Shown here one piece after another: positions 9,826 through 19,981 of a stretch of 64,000 bases of DNA. The first letter of the stretch is position 1; every line of letters starts with the position of its first letter. Origin of the DNA: a bacterium. Lineage in GTDB: Bacteria; Myxococcota_A; Bradymonadia; UBA7976; UBA1532. The position numbers and the translations under genes are program-made. The stretch lies in assembly GCA_030426085.1 (NCBI GenBank), contig JAUHYW010000002.1, forward strand, positions 124,001 to 188,000, in the 5' to 3' direction. The notes under the pieces are model-generated. The model saw only the letters and a program-made list of their open reading frames with translations, had not been told where the DNA came from and ran no database searches.

Positions 9826-10247
9826 GCGGCCTCGACGACGGCCCGGACACCCGCTGGCTGGTCGAGGTCTGCCAGCGGGTGGGCGCGAGCGCCGGCACCG
9901 TGCACCGCCGGCGCGACGACGTGCTGCACCTCACCGCCGCCTGGCGCATCCCCCCGCCGGTGATCGAGCGGACCCGGGTCATCCCCCGGGGCAAAGGCAT
10001 GGCCGGCCTCGCCTGGCAGCGGGCGGCCCCGGTGACCACCTGCGATCTGAAGAGCGATCCGACCGACGACATCCAGCCCGGCGCCCGGGCGGTGGCCGCT
10101 GGTCGAGCTGCGGCGCTGCCGGTCTTCGACGGGACCGGCGGGCCGATCGCGGTCGTCGGCTTCGCTTTCCGCGACAGGGGTGAGCTCGACCGGGAGACGC
10201 TGGCCGCTCTGGCCCGTGAAGCCCACGCGCTGCCGCGGGTCGCGTGA
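9822..10247 (+). CDS. GAF-like domain protein
   Basis: 141-residue single-domain protein resembling a GAF sensor or ligand-binding domain: WLVEVCQRVGASAGTVH, then LTAAWRIPPPVIERTRVIP with GKGMAGLAW (the GxGxAG turn typical of GAF helix 3), then RAAALPVFDGTGGPIAVVGF as the last core strands. The GTG start overlaps the dus stop by 4 nt, so it is translated with dus. It has no output domain, so it may work by protein contact or be a stand-alone sensor. A hairpin overlaps its stop codon. Assignment rests on fold-like pattern only and is moderate. Confidence 0.6.
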   Translation: MSGLDDGPDTRWLVEVCQRVGASAGTVHRRRDDVLHLTAAWRIPPPVIERTRVIPRGKGMAGLAWQRAAPVTTCDLKSDPTDDIQPGARAVAAGRAAALPVFDGTGGPIAVVGFAFRDRGELDRETLAALAREAHALPRVA

Positions 10248-10252
10248 CCCGC
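10235..10252 (+). terminator. GC hairpin overlapping the end of the GAF-like gene
   Basis: Perfect 7-bp stem GCGGGTC / GACCCGC with a GCGT loop, spanning the TGA stop of the upstream gene. No T-run follows, so it is either a weak terminator, an mRNA 3'-end stabiliser, or chance. It lies before the cysD promoter. Confidence 0.3.
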
Positions 10253-10292
10253 TCGATAAACCCCATAACCCGGTCGGAATTGGAATCCCGGT

Positions 10293-10321
10293 TTGCGCCG
10301 CCCGCATCCATGCGATAGTTT
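10293..10321 (+). promoter_or_regulatory. Promoter of cysDN
   Basis: TTGCGC (10293-10298), 17-bp spacer, TAGTTT (10316-10321), located 41 bp upstream of the cysD ATG. No CysB-like or other operator could be recognised. Confidence 0.45.
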
Positions 10322-10361
10322 GCCGCCGCATCCGGCCCCCACGCTGGTGGAGACCCCGCCC

Positions 10362-11222
<861 letters not shown>

Positions 11223-11239
11223 GCCGTGCGGGAGGGACG

Positions 11240-13060
<1,821 letters not shown>

Positions 13061-13074
13061 GCGCCCGGCGCCCT

Positions 13075-13566
13075 CTATCCGTCGAGGTCTTCCCGACGGC
13101 GGGCGATGTCGAGCACGACATACTCCCGCCGCCCACCGGGCGTCTCCACCGCCACGTCGTCGTCGACCGCCTTGCCCAGCAGCGCCCGACCCACCGGCGA
13201 CTTCCACGAGATCCAGCCGCCCTTGGCGTCGGTCTCGTCGGCCCCGACGATGCGGAAGTCGCGGGCGTCGCCCGAGTCGGCGTCCTCGACCCGGACCCAC
13301 GACAGGAAGCGCACCTTGTCGGTCGCGGTGGGCGGCTCGACCGCCTCGAGGGCCTCGAGGTGCCGCTTGAGGTAGCCCATGCGCTTGTCGATCTGGCGCA
13401 GCCGCTTCTTGCCGTAGATGTACTCGGCGTTCTCGCTGCGGTCCCCCTCGGCGGCAGCCGCCGCCACGTTGTTGACCACCCGGGGGCGCTCGACGGTCAG
13501 CAAGTGGTTCAACTCGTCGGCGAGCTTCCGGAAACCGTCGACGCTGATGTACTGCTTCTTGCTCAC
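13075..13566 (-). CDS. greB: Transcription elongation factor GreB
   Basis: Binds the RNA polymerase secondary channel and stimulates cleavage of backtracked RNA. 163 residues, with the N-terminal coiled coil carrying EGDRSENAEYIYGKKRLRQID, where the D/E tip and YIYGKKRLR are GreB rather than GreA features, and a C-terminal FKBP-like domain (DFRIVGADETDAKGGWISWKSPVGRALLGK). The GTG start is preceded by GAGGAG. Convergent with cysN (14-bp gap) and divergent from the small lipoprotein gene. Confidence 0.93.
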   Translation of the reverse strand: MSKKQYISVDGFRKLADELNHLLTVERPRVVNNVAAAAAEGDRSENAEYIYGKKRLRQIDKRMGYLKRHLEALEAVEPPTATDKVRFLSWVRVEDADSGDARDFRIVGADETDAKGGWISWKSPVGRALLGKAVDDDVAVETPGGRREYVVLDIARRREDLDG

Positions 13567-13658
13567 GGGACTCCTCTGTCAGCCGGGCCGGGAGGGGTGC
13601 CATCCCCGCGGCCTCGCCGTCAAGACCCGTCGCGCGCGGCGCGGGCGTCGAAGATCGG

Positions 13659-13686
13659 TTGACTCGGCGCTCTCGATCCCTAGAAT
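13659..13686 (+). promoter_or_regulatory. Promoter of the small lipoprotein gene
   Basis: TTGACT (13659-13664), 16-bp spacer and TAGAAT (13681-13686), 30 bp before the ATG at 13717. The two hexamers are close to consensus, among the best matches in the window. Confidence 0.6.
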
Positions 13687-13716
13687 CCCCACCACCCGAG
13701 CAGGATGGAGGACCCG

Positions 13717-13938
13717 ATGCCCCACTTCGCCCGTCTGGTGCGCCCCCTGGCGCTGGCCCTCGCCGCGGTCTTCGTCGCCGGCTGCTGGAGCGACAAGATC
13801 GAGATCCGCAGCTCCACCGACAACGACCACGTGCCCTACGAATCGCGGTCGAAGGAGCGCAAGGCGCTGATGAAGAAGCTGGGCAAGGCGCCGGCCGAGA
13901 CCGAGAAGCCGGCGGCCGAGGGCGACGCCAAGCACTGA
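13717..13938 (+). CDS. Small lipoprotein, unknown function
   Basis: 73-residue predicted lipoprotein: MPHFARLVRPL, a short hydrophobic stretch and the lipobox FVAGC, leaving a mature part of only ~50 residues that is charged and ends in a Lys/Glu/Ala-rich tail (KLGKAPAETEKPAAEGDAKH). The ATG at 13717 was chosen over the one at 13705 because GGAGGA lies 6 nt before it and the upstream ATG overlaps that site. A strong promoter precedes it, so it may be well expressed. Mature size recalls small envelope-tethering lipoproteins, but no family was recognised. Confidence 0.65.
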   Translation: MPHFARLVRPLALALAAVFVAGCWSDKIEIRSSTDNDHVPYESRSKERKALMKKLGKAPAETEKPAAEGDAKH

Positions 13939-13971
13939 CCGCCGGCCGGACGCCGCGGGGCGGGTCGCCGC

Positions 13972-14610
13972 TCAGCGGCCCCCGCGGCGATCGAGCCGGG
14001 CCCGGCGGGCCTCGGACTTGCTGAAGAGCTGACCGGTCATCGCATCGAGCGTCGACGTCAGCTCGGCGATGCGTAGCTCCTTCGACATCCGGGTGCCCGG
14101 ATCCGACGGCGGGTTGAGGATCAGGTCGATCTGGAGCCGCCGCCGGGTGAAGTACAGCCGGGTGACCTCCTTGAGCACACCCTCCTGCAGCACCGCGAGC
14201 GAGCCGACGTCGAGCACCTCGGCGTTGAAGATGAGCAGCGGCAGGTTCCACGACGCCCCGACCTGGAACTCCTGGAACTGCGTATCGACGTTGTCGAAGA
14301 TGATCGGGTCGTCGTCGCTCAGCAGGTTGGTCGAGTCGATGCCCACCCCGCTCCAGGACTGGCGATAGTGAGTCGAGATCGAGGGCATCAGGCCCTTGGT
14401 CGCCGCCCGGCTGCGCATCGCCTGGACCCCCTCGGGGTCGACGTTGAAGAAGCGCAGCGCGGCCGACTGGGCCTGCTGGATGCTCGGCTCGTCTTCGAGC
14501 GCGTCGATCTGCGCCTGAACCGCCGCGCTGAAGCGCGCTTGGGCCGCGGCCGTCGTCGGGAGCAGGGCGCCGAGCAGGAGCGCGCAGAGCAGGGACATCG
14601 AACGGGTCAT
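13972..14610 (-). CDS. Secreted protein sharing the C-terminal module of the upstream propeller protein
   Basis: 212 residues with a Sec signal peptide (SLLCALLLGALLPTTAAAQA, cleavage after AAA/AQA). The C-terminal ~110 residues match, by eye, the end of the upstream propeller protein: SWNLPLLIFNAEVL versus TWDLAPLVFSRSEA, a run of RRRL, then ELRIAELTSTLDAMTGQLFS versus RLRIEELTAHLNAMTGGLFE. The shared amphipathic helix may be a dimerisation or partner-docking part. ATG at 14610 has GAGGAG 8 nt upstream and lies 19 bp after the upstream stop, so the two are co-transcribed. Probably periplasmic or outer-membrane associated. Not assignable to a named family. Confidence 0.65.
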   Translation of the reverse strand: MTRSMSLLCALLLGALLPTTAAAQARFSAAVQAQIDALEDEPSIQQAQSAALRFFNVDPEGVQAMRSRAATKGLMPSISTHYRQSWSGVGIDSTNLLSDDDPIIFDNVDTQFQEFQVGASWNLPLLIFNAEVLDVGSLAVLQEGVLKEVTRLYFTRRRLQIDLILNPPSDPGTRMSKELRIAELTSTLDAMTGQLFSKSEARRARLDRRGGR

Positions 14611-14629
14611 GGGCGAACTCCTCGGGTCG

Positions 14630-16630
14630 TCACAGGGCCTCGGCCGGCTCGAACAGGCCGCCGGTCATCGCGTTGAGGTGGGCGGTCAGCTCCTCGATCC
14701 GCAGCCGGCGCATCAGCTCGGCGCGCGGGTCGGGGCGCTCGTCGACGAAGGCCTCGAACAGCAGCCGACGGCGCTCCTGGTACATGTTGATCACCGTCGA
14801 GCGCACCGACCACTCACCGTAGGTGTTGGTGCGCCCGACCCGGGCGATGGGCGCCTCGGACCGGCTGAAGACGAGGGGCGCCAGATCCCATGTGCCGAAG
14901 ACGGCCCAGGCGTCCCACGCCTGACTGCCGCTGCGCAGCGATGTGGCATCGAGGGCGTCTTCGGCGGTCTGGAGCAACTCGAGGGTGTCGGCGTCGAGCT
15001 TGAACTCGCGCCAGCCGTAGAGCACCTGCACCCGAGGCAACAGGGACGCCCAGCGGGCGTTGCGTCGGAAACGGATGCGATCGGGTCGGTAGAGTCCAGC
15101 CTGCTTCAGCGCGGCGGTCACCGCCCGCGACTGGCTGGCCTCGTCGGCGACGGTGCGCCGATAGCGGTCGAGCAGCGCCTCGGAGACCGGTCGGGCCCGC
15201 CGGGGCGGGCCGTAGCGCAGCACCTCGGCCTCGGTGAGCACCAGCATCGACTCCGGGCGGCCGACCTCGAACATCCCGTAGGTGATCTTCCACTGCACCC
15301 GCCCGAAGAGCGCGATCTGCCAGTTCTGGCCGCCGTCGCGGGTCTCCCAGATCTCGGTGTCGGTGACCGCGATCATGTGCCCCGGCTCGGCCCCCGGCGA
15401 GAGGCACTTGACGTTGGTGCCCACGAAGAGCAACCCCCCGGCCCGCTCGAAGGTCTGGCCGTCGTCCTCGCTCACCATCAGCCCGTCGGCCGTCGCCAGC
15501 CAGATCTTCTCCGGCCGGTGGGGGTCGATCTGCACCTGCCGCACGAGGCTCTGTGGTGGCCACGAGCTGCGGTAGGCCAGCCCGAAGTTCCGGCCCCCGT
15601 CCTCGGTGCGCAGCAGCCCCCAGGTGGCGCCGACGTAGAAGACGTCCCGCCGGGTGCGGTCGAAGTCGACCCAGCGGATGTCGCTGGCCACCACGAACGG
15701 GTGCCCCGCCGGCTCCCACTCCCCGCCGCCGTCGGTCGAGATCTGCAAGCCCCGGCCGGTGCCGGCGTAGATCACGTCGGGGTCGTTCGGGTGGCGGGCG
15801 AGGTGGTTGATCGAGCGCTCGCGAGGCGTGGGCCCGGTCAGCACCAGCGGCCAGGAGTAGCCCCCGTCGCGGCTGCGCCGCAGGCCGTCGGCGGTGGCGG
15901 CGAGCACGTCGTTCGGGTCCTGGGGGTCGACGTCGAAGAACCAGATGCCGGTCGCCGGGGCCGCCTTGAGGGCCAGCGTCTGCTGGAGGTTGATGCCGAT
16001 GCCCCACTTGCGCTTGCGGCGCACCTGATAGGCCAGCCGGGGGGCGCCGGACTTGATGCCCACCGCCAGATCACTGCCGCCCCCCCGGGCGCTGCCCCCG
16101 GCGACCCACCGCGAGGCCTGGAGCTGGTCATCGAACGGGCCCCGGACCGTGCCCGAAGGCGTCGCCCGGCGCAGGCTCTCGGCGGCCTGCCCGTTGAGGC
16201 GATACCCGCCGATGGTGTGTTCGTAGCCTCGGGCGCCCATGTCGAGGGCCCCCGGCCGGATGCGGAAGCTGTTGCCCGCCGAGCGCAGCCGCAAGCTCCA
16301 CATGTCGCTCGGGCGGTAGTTGAAGAAGCCGACCCGTTGGTGGCGATAGCTCGTGTCCTGCTTGCGGATCGCGCCGTAGAACGAGCCCCGCTTCGTCAGC
16401 GCGGTCGACTCCTCCCAGCTCTGCCCGCCGTCGCGGCTGACGTGCACCCGCCCGTGCTGGGTGCCCACGTAGATGACGTCGGGATCGGAGGGCGCCTGGG
16501 CGATGGCGGTGAGCTTGATCTCGAAGCGCAGGCCGCGGCTGAGGTTCTCGAGCGCCCGCCGCACGGGCAGATCGGCCGCGGCGGGCGCCGCCAGCAGGAG
16601 GGTCAGCAGGATGACGGGGATCCGCCGCAT
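14630..16630 (-). CDS. Secreted Asp-box (BNR/sortilin-like) beta-propeller protein
   Basis: 666 residues from the ATG at 16630, with a signal peptide (RRIPVILLTLLLAAPAAAD). Several Asp-box repeats of the form S.DGG..W are visible: VSRDGGQSWEE (~65), RSRDGGYSW, ISTDGGGEWEP, RTEDGGRNF, VSEDDGQTFE and ETRDGGQNWQ, each preceded by DP.VIYVGT-like strands, as in sialidases, sortilins and HCF136-type propellers. No catalytic sialidase residues were recognised, so it is probably a binding scaffold. The last ~130 residues form a separate module shared with the next gene. The first TTG at 16666 is less likely because it would displace the signal peptide. Probably in one unit with the peroxiredoxin upstream. 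Confidence 0.78.
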   Translation of the reverse strand: MRRIPVILLTLLLAAPAAADLPVRRALENLSRGLRFEIKLTAIAQAPSDPDVIYVGTQHGRVHVSRDGGQSWEESTALTKRGSFYGAIRKQDTSYRHQRVGFFNYRPSDMWSLRLRSAGNSFRIRPGALDMGARGYEHTIGGYRLNGQAAESLRRATPSGTVRGPFDDQLQASRWVAGGSARGGGSDLAVGIKSGAPRLAYQVRRKRKWGIGINLQQTLALKAAPATGIWFFDVDPQDPNDVLAATADGLRRSRDGGYSWPLVLTGPTPRERSINHLARHPNDPDVIYAGTGRGLQISTDGGGEWEPAGHPFVVASDIRWVDFDRTRRDVFYVGATWGLLRTEDGGRNFGLAYRSSWPPQSLVRQVQIDPHRPEKIWLATADGLMVSEDDGQTFERAGGLLFVGTNVKCLSPGAEPGHMIAVTDTEIWETRDGGQNWQIALFGRVQWKITYGMFEVGRPESMLVLTEAEVLRYGPPRRARPVSEALLDRYRRTVADEASQSRAVTAALKQAGLYRPDRIRFRRNARWASLLPRVQVLYGWREFKLDADTLELLQTAEDALDATSLRSGSQAWDAWAVFGTWDLAPLVFSRSEAPIARVGRTNTYGEWSVRSTVINMYQERRRLLFEAFVDERPDPRAELMRRLRIEELTAHLNAMTGGLFEPAEAL

Positions 16631-16681
16631 GGAGGGCAGGATCGGGGACCCCGGCCGGGGAATCAAGCCCGGCGGGCGGCG

Positions 16682-17338
16682 CTACTTCGCCGGGTTGTCG
16701 GTCTTGCTGAAGTACCAGTCGGTCACCTCGTAGTCCGACTCGACCCGCTCCCGGGCGGCGTCCATGGTGCCCGGCGGGGGCACGATGCACTTGTCGCCCG
16801 GCTGCCAGCCCTCGGGGGTGGCCAGCCCGTGCTGCGAGTTGAGCTGCAGCGCCTGCACCAGCCGCTTCACCTCACCGATGACCCGCCCGGTGGTCAGCGG
16901 GTAGTAGATCATCGCCCGCATGTTCTGGTGGGGGTCGATCACGAAGACGCAGCGCACGGTGGCGGTGCCGCTCGCCCCGGGGTGGATCATGCCGAACTTG
17001 TGGGCCACGTCCATGCTCAGGTCGGCGATCACCGGGAACTTCACCTTCACCCCGAAGTGCTGCTCGATGTTCCGCATCCAGGCGATGTGGGCGTAGATGC
17101 TGTCGATCGAGAGCCCGATGAGCTGGGTGTTCATCGCGGCGAAGTCGTCGGTCTGGCGGGCGAACTCGACGAACTCGGTGGTGCAGACCGGGGTGAAGTC
17201 GGCCGGGTGGCTGAAGAGCACGACCCACTTGCCGGCGTAGTCCGACAGGCTGATCTCGCCGTGGGTCGAGGGCGCGGTGAACTGGGGCGCCGGCTCGTTG
17301 AGCCGCGGCAGGGTGGTCGGGGTGCTCTGCTCGGACAT
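16682..17338 (-). CDS. Peroxiredoxin, Prx6/1-Cys-like type
   Basis: Thiol peroxidase reducing H2O2 and organic hydroperoxides. 218 residues; the peroxidatic Cys lies in HPADFTPVCTTEF near residue 50, with the Thr at -3. LIGLSIDSIYAHIAWMRNI and FPVIADLSMDVAHKFGM follow, and the C-terminal arm has PEGWQPGDKCIVPPPGT, characteristic of the long Prx6-subfamily members. The ATG has AGGAG 6 nt upstream. It is divergent from the MopE-type lipoprotein gene, sharing a 136-bp region. The propeller gene starts 51 bp downstream, so an operon is likely. Confidence 0.92.
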   Translation of the reverse strand: MSEQSTPTTLPRLNEPAPQFTAPSTHGEISLSDYAGKWVVLFSHPADFTPVCTTEFVEFARQTDDFAAMNTQLIGLSIDSIYAHIAWMRNIEQHFGVKVKFPVIADLSMDVAHKFGMIHPGASGTATVRCVFVIDPHQNMRAMIYYPLTTGRVIGEVKRLVQALQLNSQHGLATPEGWQPGDKCIVPPPGTMDAARERVESDYEVTDWYFSKTDNPAK

Positions 17339-17438
17339 GGCTGCTCCTGACGATCGGGGGTCGGCCCGCACGGCGCGGGCTGTGGACGAGATGCGCGAGC
17401 GGCGGGCGGGGTCGCCGGGGCGCCGGTTCGGCTTTCGG

Positions 17439-17467
17439 TTGAGACCCACGGCGCCGATCGGGATAAC
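17439..17467 (+). promoter_or_regulatory. Promoter of the MopE-type lipoprotein, predicted leaderless
   Basis: TTGAGA (17439-17444), 17-bp spacer, GATAAC (17462-17467); the ATG is at 17475, where transcription should begin. There is no Shine-Dalgarno sequence between the -10 box and the ATG. Confidence 0.5.
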
Positions 17468-17474
17468 TGTGCCC

Positions 17475-19685
17475 ATGCAGACACACAGCGTGCGGAAGAC
17501 GATGGTGCAGTGGGCGATGCGAGCGGCGGCGCTGGCGGCCATCTCGGTGGCGTGGGGCTGCGCGTCGGAGCCGACCGACGTCGGCGGCGCGGAGTGCACC
17601 GTCGACGGGCAGTGCGGAGCGGGGCAGGCGTGCCGCTCGGGGCGCTGCATCAACGTGCCCTGCGGCGACGGCGGCCCGTGCCCAGTGGGGCAGAGCTGCC
17701 TCGGCGGGCGCTGCGTCGACCCCCAGGAGCGGTGCCGGACCGACGACGACTGCCCCGGCGGGCGCTGCGTCGACGGGGAGTGCTTCCAGAACGAGTGCCA
17801 GGACGGTGAGGAGCGGGCCTGCGAGAACGCGTGCGGCACCGGCACCGAGCGCTGCGCGGGCGGGGTCTGGCGCGGCTGCTCGGCCCGGGCCCAGAGCGAG
17901 CTGTGCGACGGGCAGGACAACGACTGCGACGGTCAGTCCGACGAGCTGCTCGACTGCACCGGCTGCGCCGAGGGCGAGACCCGGCCGTGCCAGAACGAGT
18001 GCGGCAGCGGGAACGAGCAGTGCCTCGGCGGTTCGTGGCGGGGCTGCGACGCGCCCCGGCCGCGCATCGAGATCTGCGGCGACGGCATCGACGCCGACTG
18101 CGACGGCACCGTCGACGAGGGCTGCGACGGCTGCGCCGACGGCGAGGAGCGGGCCTGCGAGAACGAGTGCGGAGCCGGCACCGAGACCTGCGTCGACGCC
18201 ACCTTCACCGGCTGCGACGCGCCGACCCCGACCGATGAGTTCTGCGACGGGGCCGACAACGACTGCGACGGCCAGATCGACGAGCAGCTCACCCGCGGCT
18301 GCAACAACGCCTGCGGCGCCGGCACCGAGACCTGCGCCGAGGGGGCGTGGTCCGGCTGCACCGCGCCGGAGAACTGCGCCTGCGGCGAGGGGGTCGCGGC
18401 CGACGTGCAGGTCTGCGGGGCCTGTGGATACCGCCAGCGAGAGTGCGCCGGCGGCATGTGGGGCGCGTGGAGCGCCTGCGACGAGGGCGAGGTGCAGTGC
18501 CGCCCCGGCGAGCAGGAGCTGGGCCCGTGCGGCAACTGCGGCACCCGCCGCCGGCAGTGCACCGCCGAGTGCCGCTGGGGCGACTGGGCCGCCTGCGCCA
18601 GCGAGCAGGTCTGCGCCCCGGGCGCCGAGGAGATCCGGGCCTGCGAGAACGGCTGCGGCGACCAGAGCCGCATCTGCAGCGACGCCTGCACCTGGGACGA
18701 ATGGGGCGCCTGCGACGGCGGGGGCGGCGGGCTGAGCTGCAACCCCGGCGAGATGCAGCAGGAGGCCTGCGGAAACTGCGGCACCCGCACCCGGCGCTGC
18801 GGCGAGGGCTGCATCTACGGCGAGTGGGGCGCCTGCGAGAGCGAGGGCCTCTGCGCGCCCGGTGACGAGGAGAACCGAGCCTGCGACGGCGAGACCGCGC
18901 AGTCGCGCACCTGCGACGACCAGTGCCGGTGGGGCGAGTACGGCGCGTGCAGCGGCGACCAGTGCCAGCCGGGCGAGGAGCAGGAGCAGGCCTGCGGCAA
19001 CTGCGGCACCCGGACCCGCGCCTGCACCCCGGCCCGCATCTGGGGCGACTGGAGCGCGTGCGGCGACCAGGGCGCGTGCGCGCCGGGCGACGTGGACGAG
19101 GACACCTGCGGCAGCGACGTGGGCGAGTGCCGCCCCGGGGTGACCACCCGCACCTGCAACGGGCAATGCGCCTGGAGCGACTTCGGCCCCTGCCGGGACG
19201 AGGTGGGCCCGGCGGCCGAGATCTGCGGCAACCGGGGCGACGAGGACTGCGACGGGCGGGTGATCCGCCGACCCGACGTGTGGGAGGACAACGACGACTG
19301 CGGGTCGTGCTACCTCATCGAAGACGGCGCCGAGGACCCGAACGTCTTCCTGCGGGCCACCATCGACTACTTCGGGGACGTCGACTACTACTGCTTCACC
19401 GGCGTGGACAACCTCGGCTTCGGCAACGAGGAGATCATCGTCACGCTCGAGGACATCCCCGACGGCAACGATTACGACATCTACCTCTACCGCAACACCG
19501 ACGACTGCCGGGCCCGCAACGAGCTGGCGAGCAGCCTCGAGTTCGGCAACACCGACGAGTCGCTCACCTGGGGCGAGCAGTTCAACTTCGACGACGACAG
19601 CACCTACATCGTCGAGGTGCGCAGCCTGGGCGACGATCACCACTGCGATCGGGAGTACCGGCTGACGATCAACGGGCTGCGCTGA
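17475..19685 (+). CDS. Large Cys-rich MopE-type lipoprotein with C-terminal PPC-like domain
   Basis: 736 residues with a lipoprotein signal (VRKTMVQWAMRAA...VAWGC). The mature protein starts with EGF-like or Dickkopf-like Cys clusters (CTVDGQCGAGQACRSGRC; DDDCPGGRCVDGEC), then has units of ACEN.CG.GTE.C..G.W.GC alternating with the MopE signature LCDGQDNDCDGQSDE, ICGDGIDADCDGTVDE and FCDGADNDCDGQIDE. Further on come repeats of CGNCGTR.R.C...C.WG.W..C. The last ~130 residues look like a pre-peptidase/PPC-type beta domain (FGDVDYYCFTGVDN; YDIYLYRNTDDC). MopE motifs are suspected metal-binding sites. Cell-surface location is inferred. ATG at 17475 sits just after its promoter; an ATG at 17502 is an alternative. 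The 296 bp after its stop hold no gene; a TTGACG at 19803 may belong to a promoter of the next gene. Confidence 0.8.
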   Translation: MQTHSVRKTMVQWAMRAAALAAISVAWGCASEPTDVGGAECTVDGQCGAGQACRSGRCINVPCGDGGPCPVGQSCLGGRCVDPQERCRTDDDCPGGRCVDGECFQNECQDGEERACENACGTGTERCAGGVWRGCSARAQSELCDGQDNDCDGQSDELLDCTGCAEGETRPCQNECGSGNEQCLGGSWRGCDAPRPRIEICGDGIDADCDGTVDEGCDGCADGEERACENECGAGTETCVDATFTGCDAPTPTDEFCDGADNDCDGQIDEQLTRGCNNACGAGTETCAEGAWSGCTAPENCACGEGVAADVQVCGACGYRQRECAGGMWGAWSACDEGEVQCRPGEQELGPCGNCGTRRRQCTAECRWGDWAACASEQVCAPGAEEIRACENGCGDQSRICSDACTWDEWGACDGGGGGLSCNPGEMQQEACGNCGTRTRRCGEGCIYGEWGACESEGLCAPGDEENRACDGETAQSRTCDDQCRWGEYGACSGDQCQPGEEQEQACGNCGTRTRACTPARIWGDWSACGDQGACAPGDVDEDTCGSDVGECRPGVTTRTCNGQCAWSDFGPCRDEVGPAAEICGNRGDEDCDGRVIRRPDVWEDNDDCGSCYLIEDGAEDPNVFLRATIDYFGDVDYYCFTGVDNLGFGNEEIIVTLEDIPDGNDYDIYLYRNTDDCRARNELASSLEFGNTDESLTWGEQFNFDDDSTYIVEVRSLGDDHHCDREYRLTINGLR

Positions 19686-19981
19686 ACCTCCGGGCGGCCG
19701 CCGCACGACCGCTCGACGACCGTCGACGGGCCTCGCCGGCCCCCGACAACCGACATTCCTCCAAACCCGCGGAACACATGTGGTTCGGGGCCCCGAGCCC
19801 CCTTGACGTCGACCGGGCGGTCATGCCAAGACGATGATCGCCGCGGCGCGTACGGTCCGCGGCCCACCGTCGAGTTGTGCGCCCGGCTCGCCGCCGGGCC
19901 GGCTCGACGCCGACCGCCCGCTCCGCCCCGGCCGAGCGGAGGCCGGAGACGCCGCACGGCGCCAGTCATCCGGAGGTGTAC

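Noticed and set aside
10261-10361. Riboswitch (such as SAM-type) upstream of cysDN
   Set aside because: The region is short and holds a promoter; no riboswitch core sequence or multi-helix pattern was recognised.
19686-19981. Possible small RNA or riboswitch before the tandem lipoproteins
   Set aside because: Only a TTGACG hexamer is notable; no convincing -10 box, conserved riboswitch core or terminator was seen.
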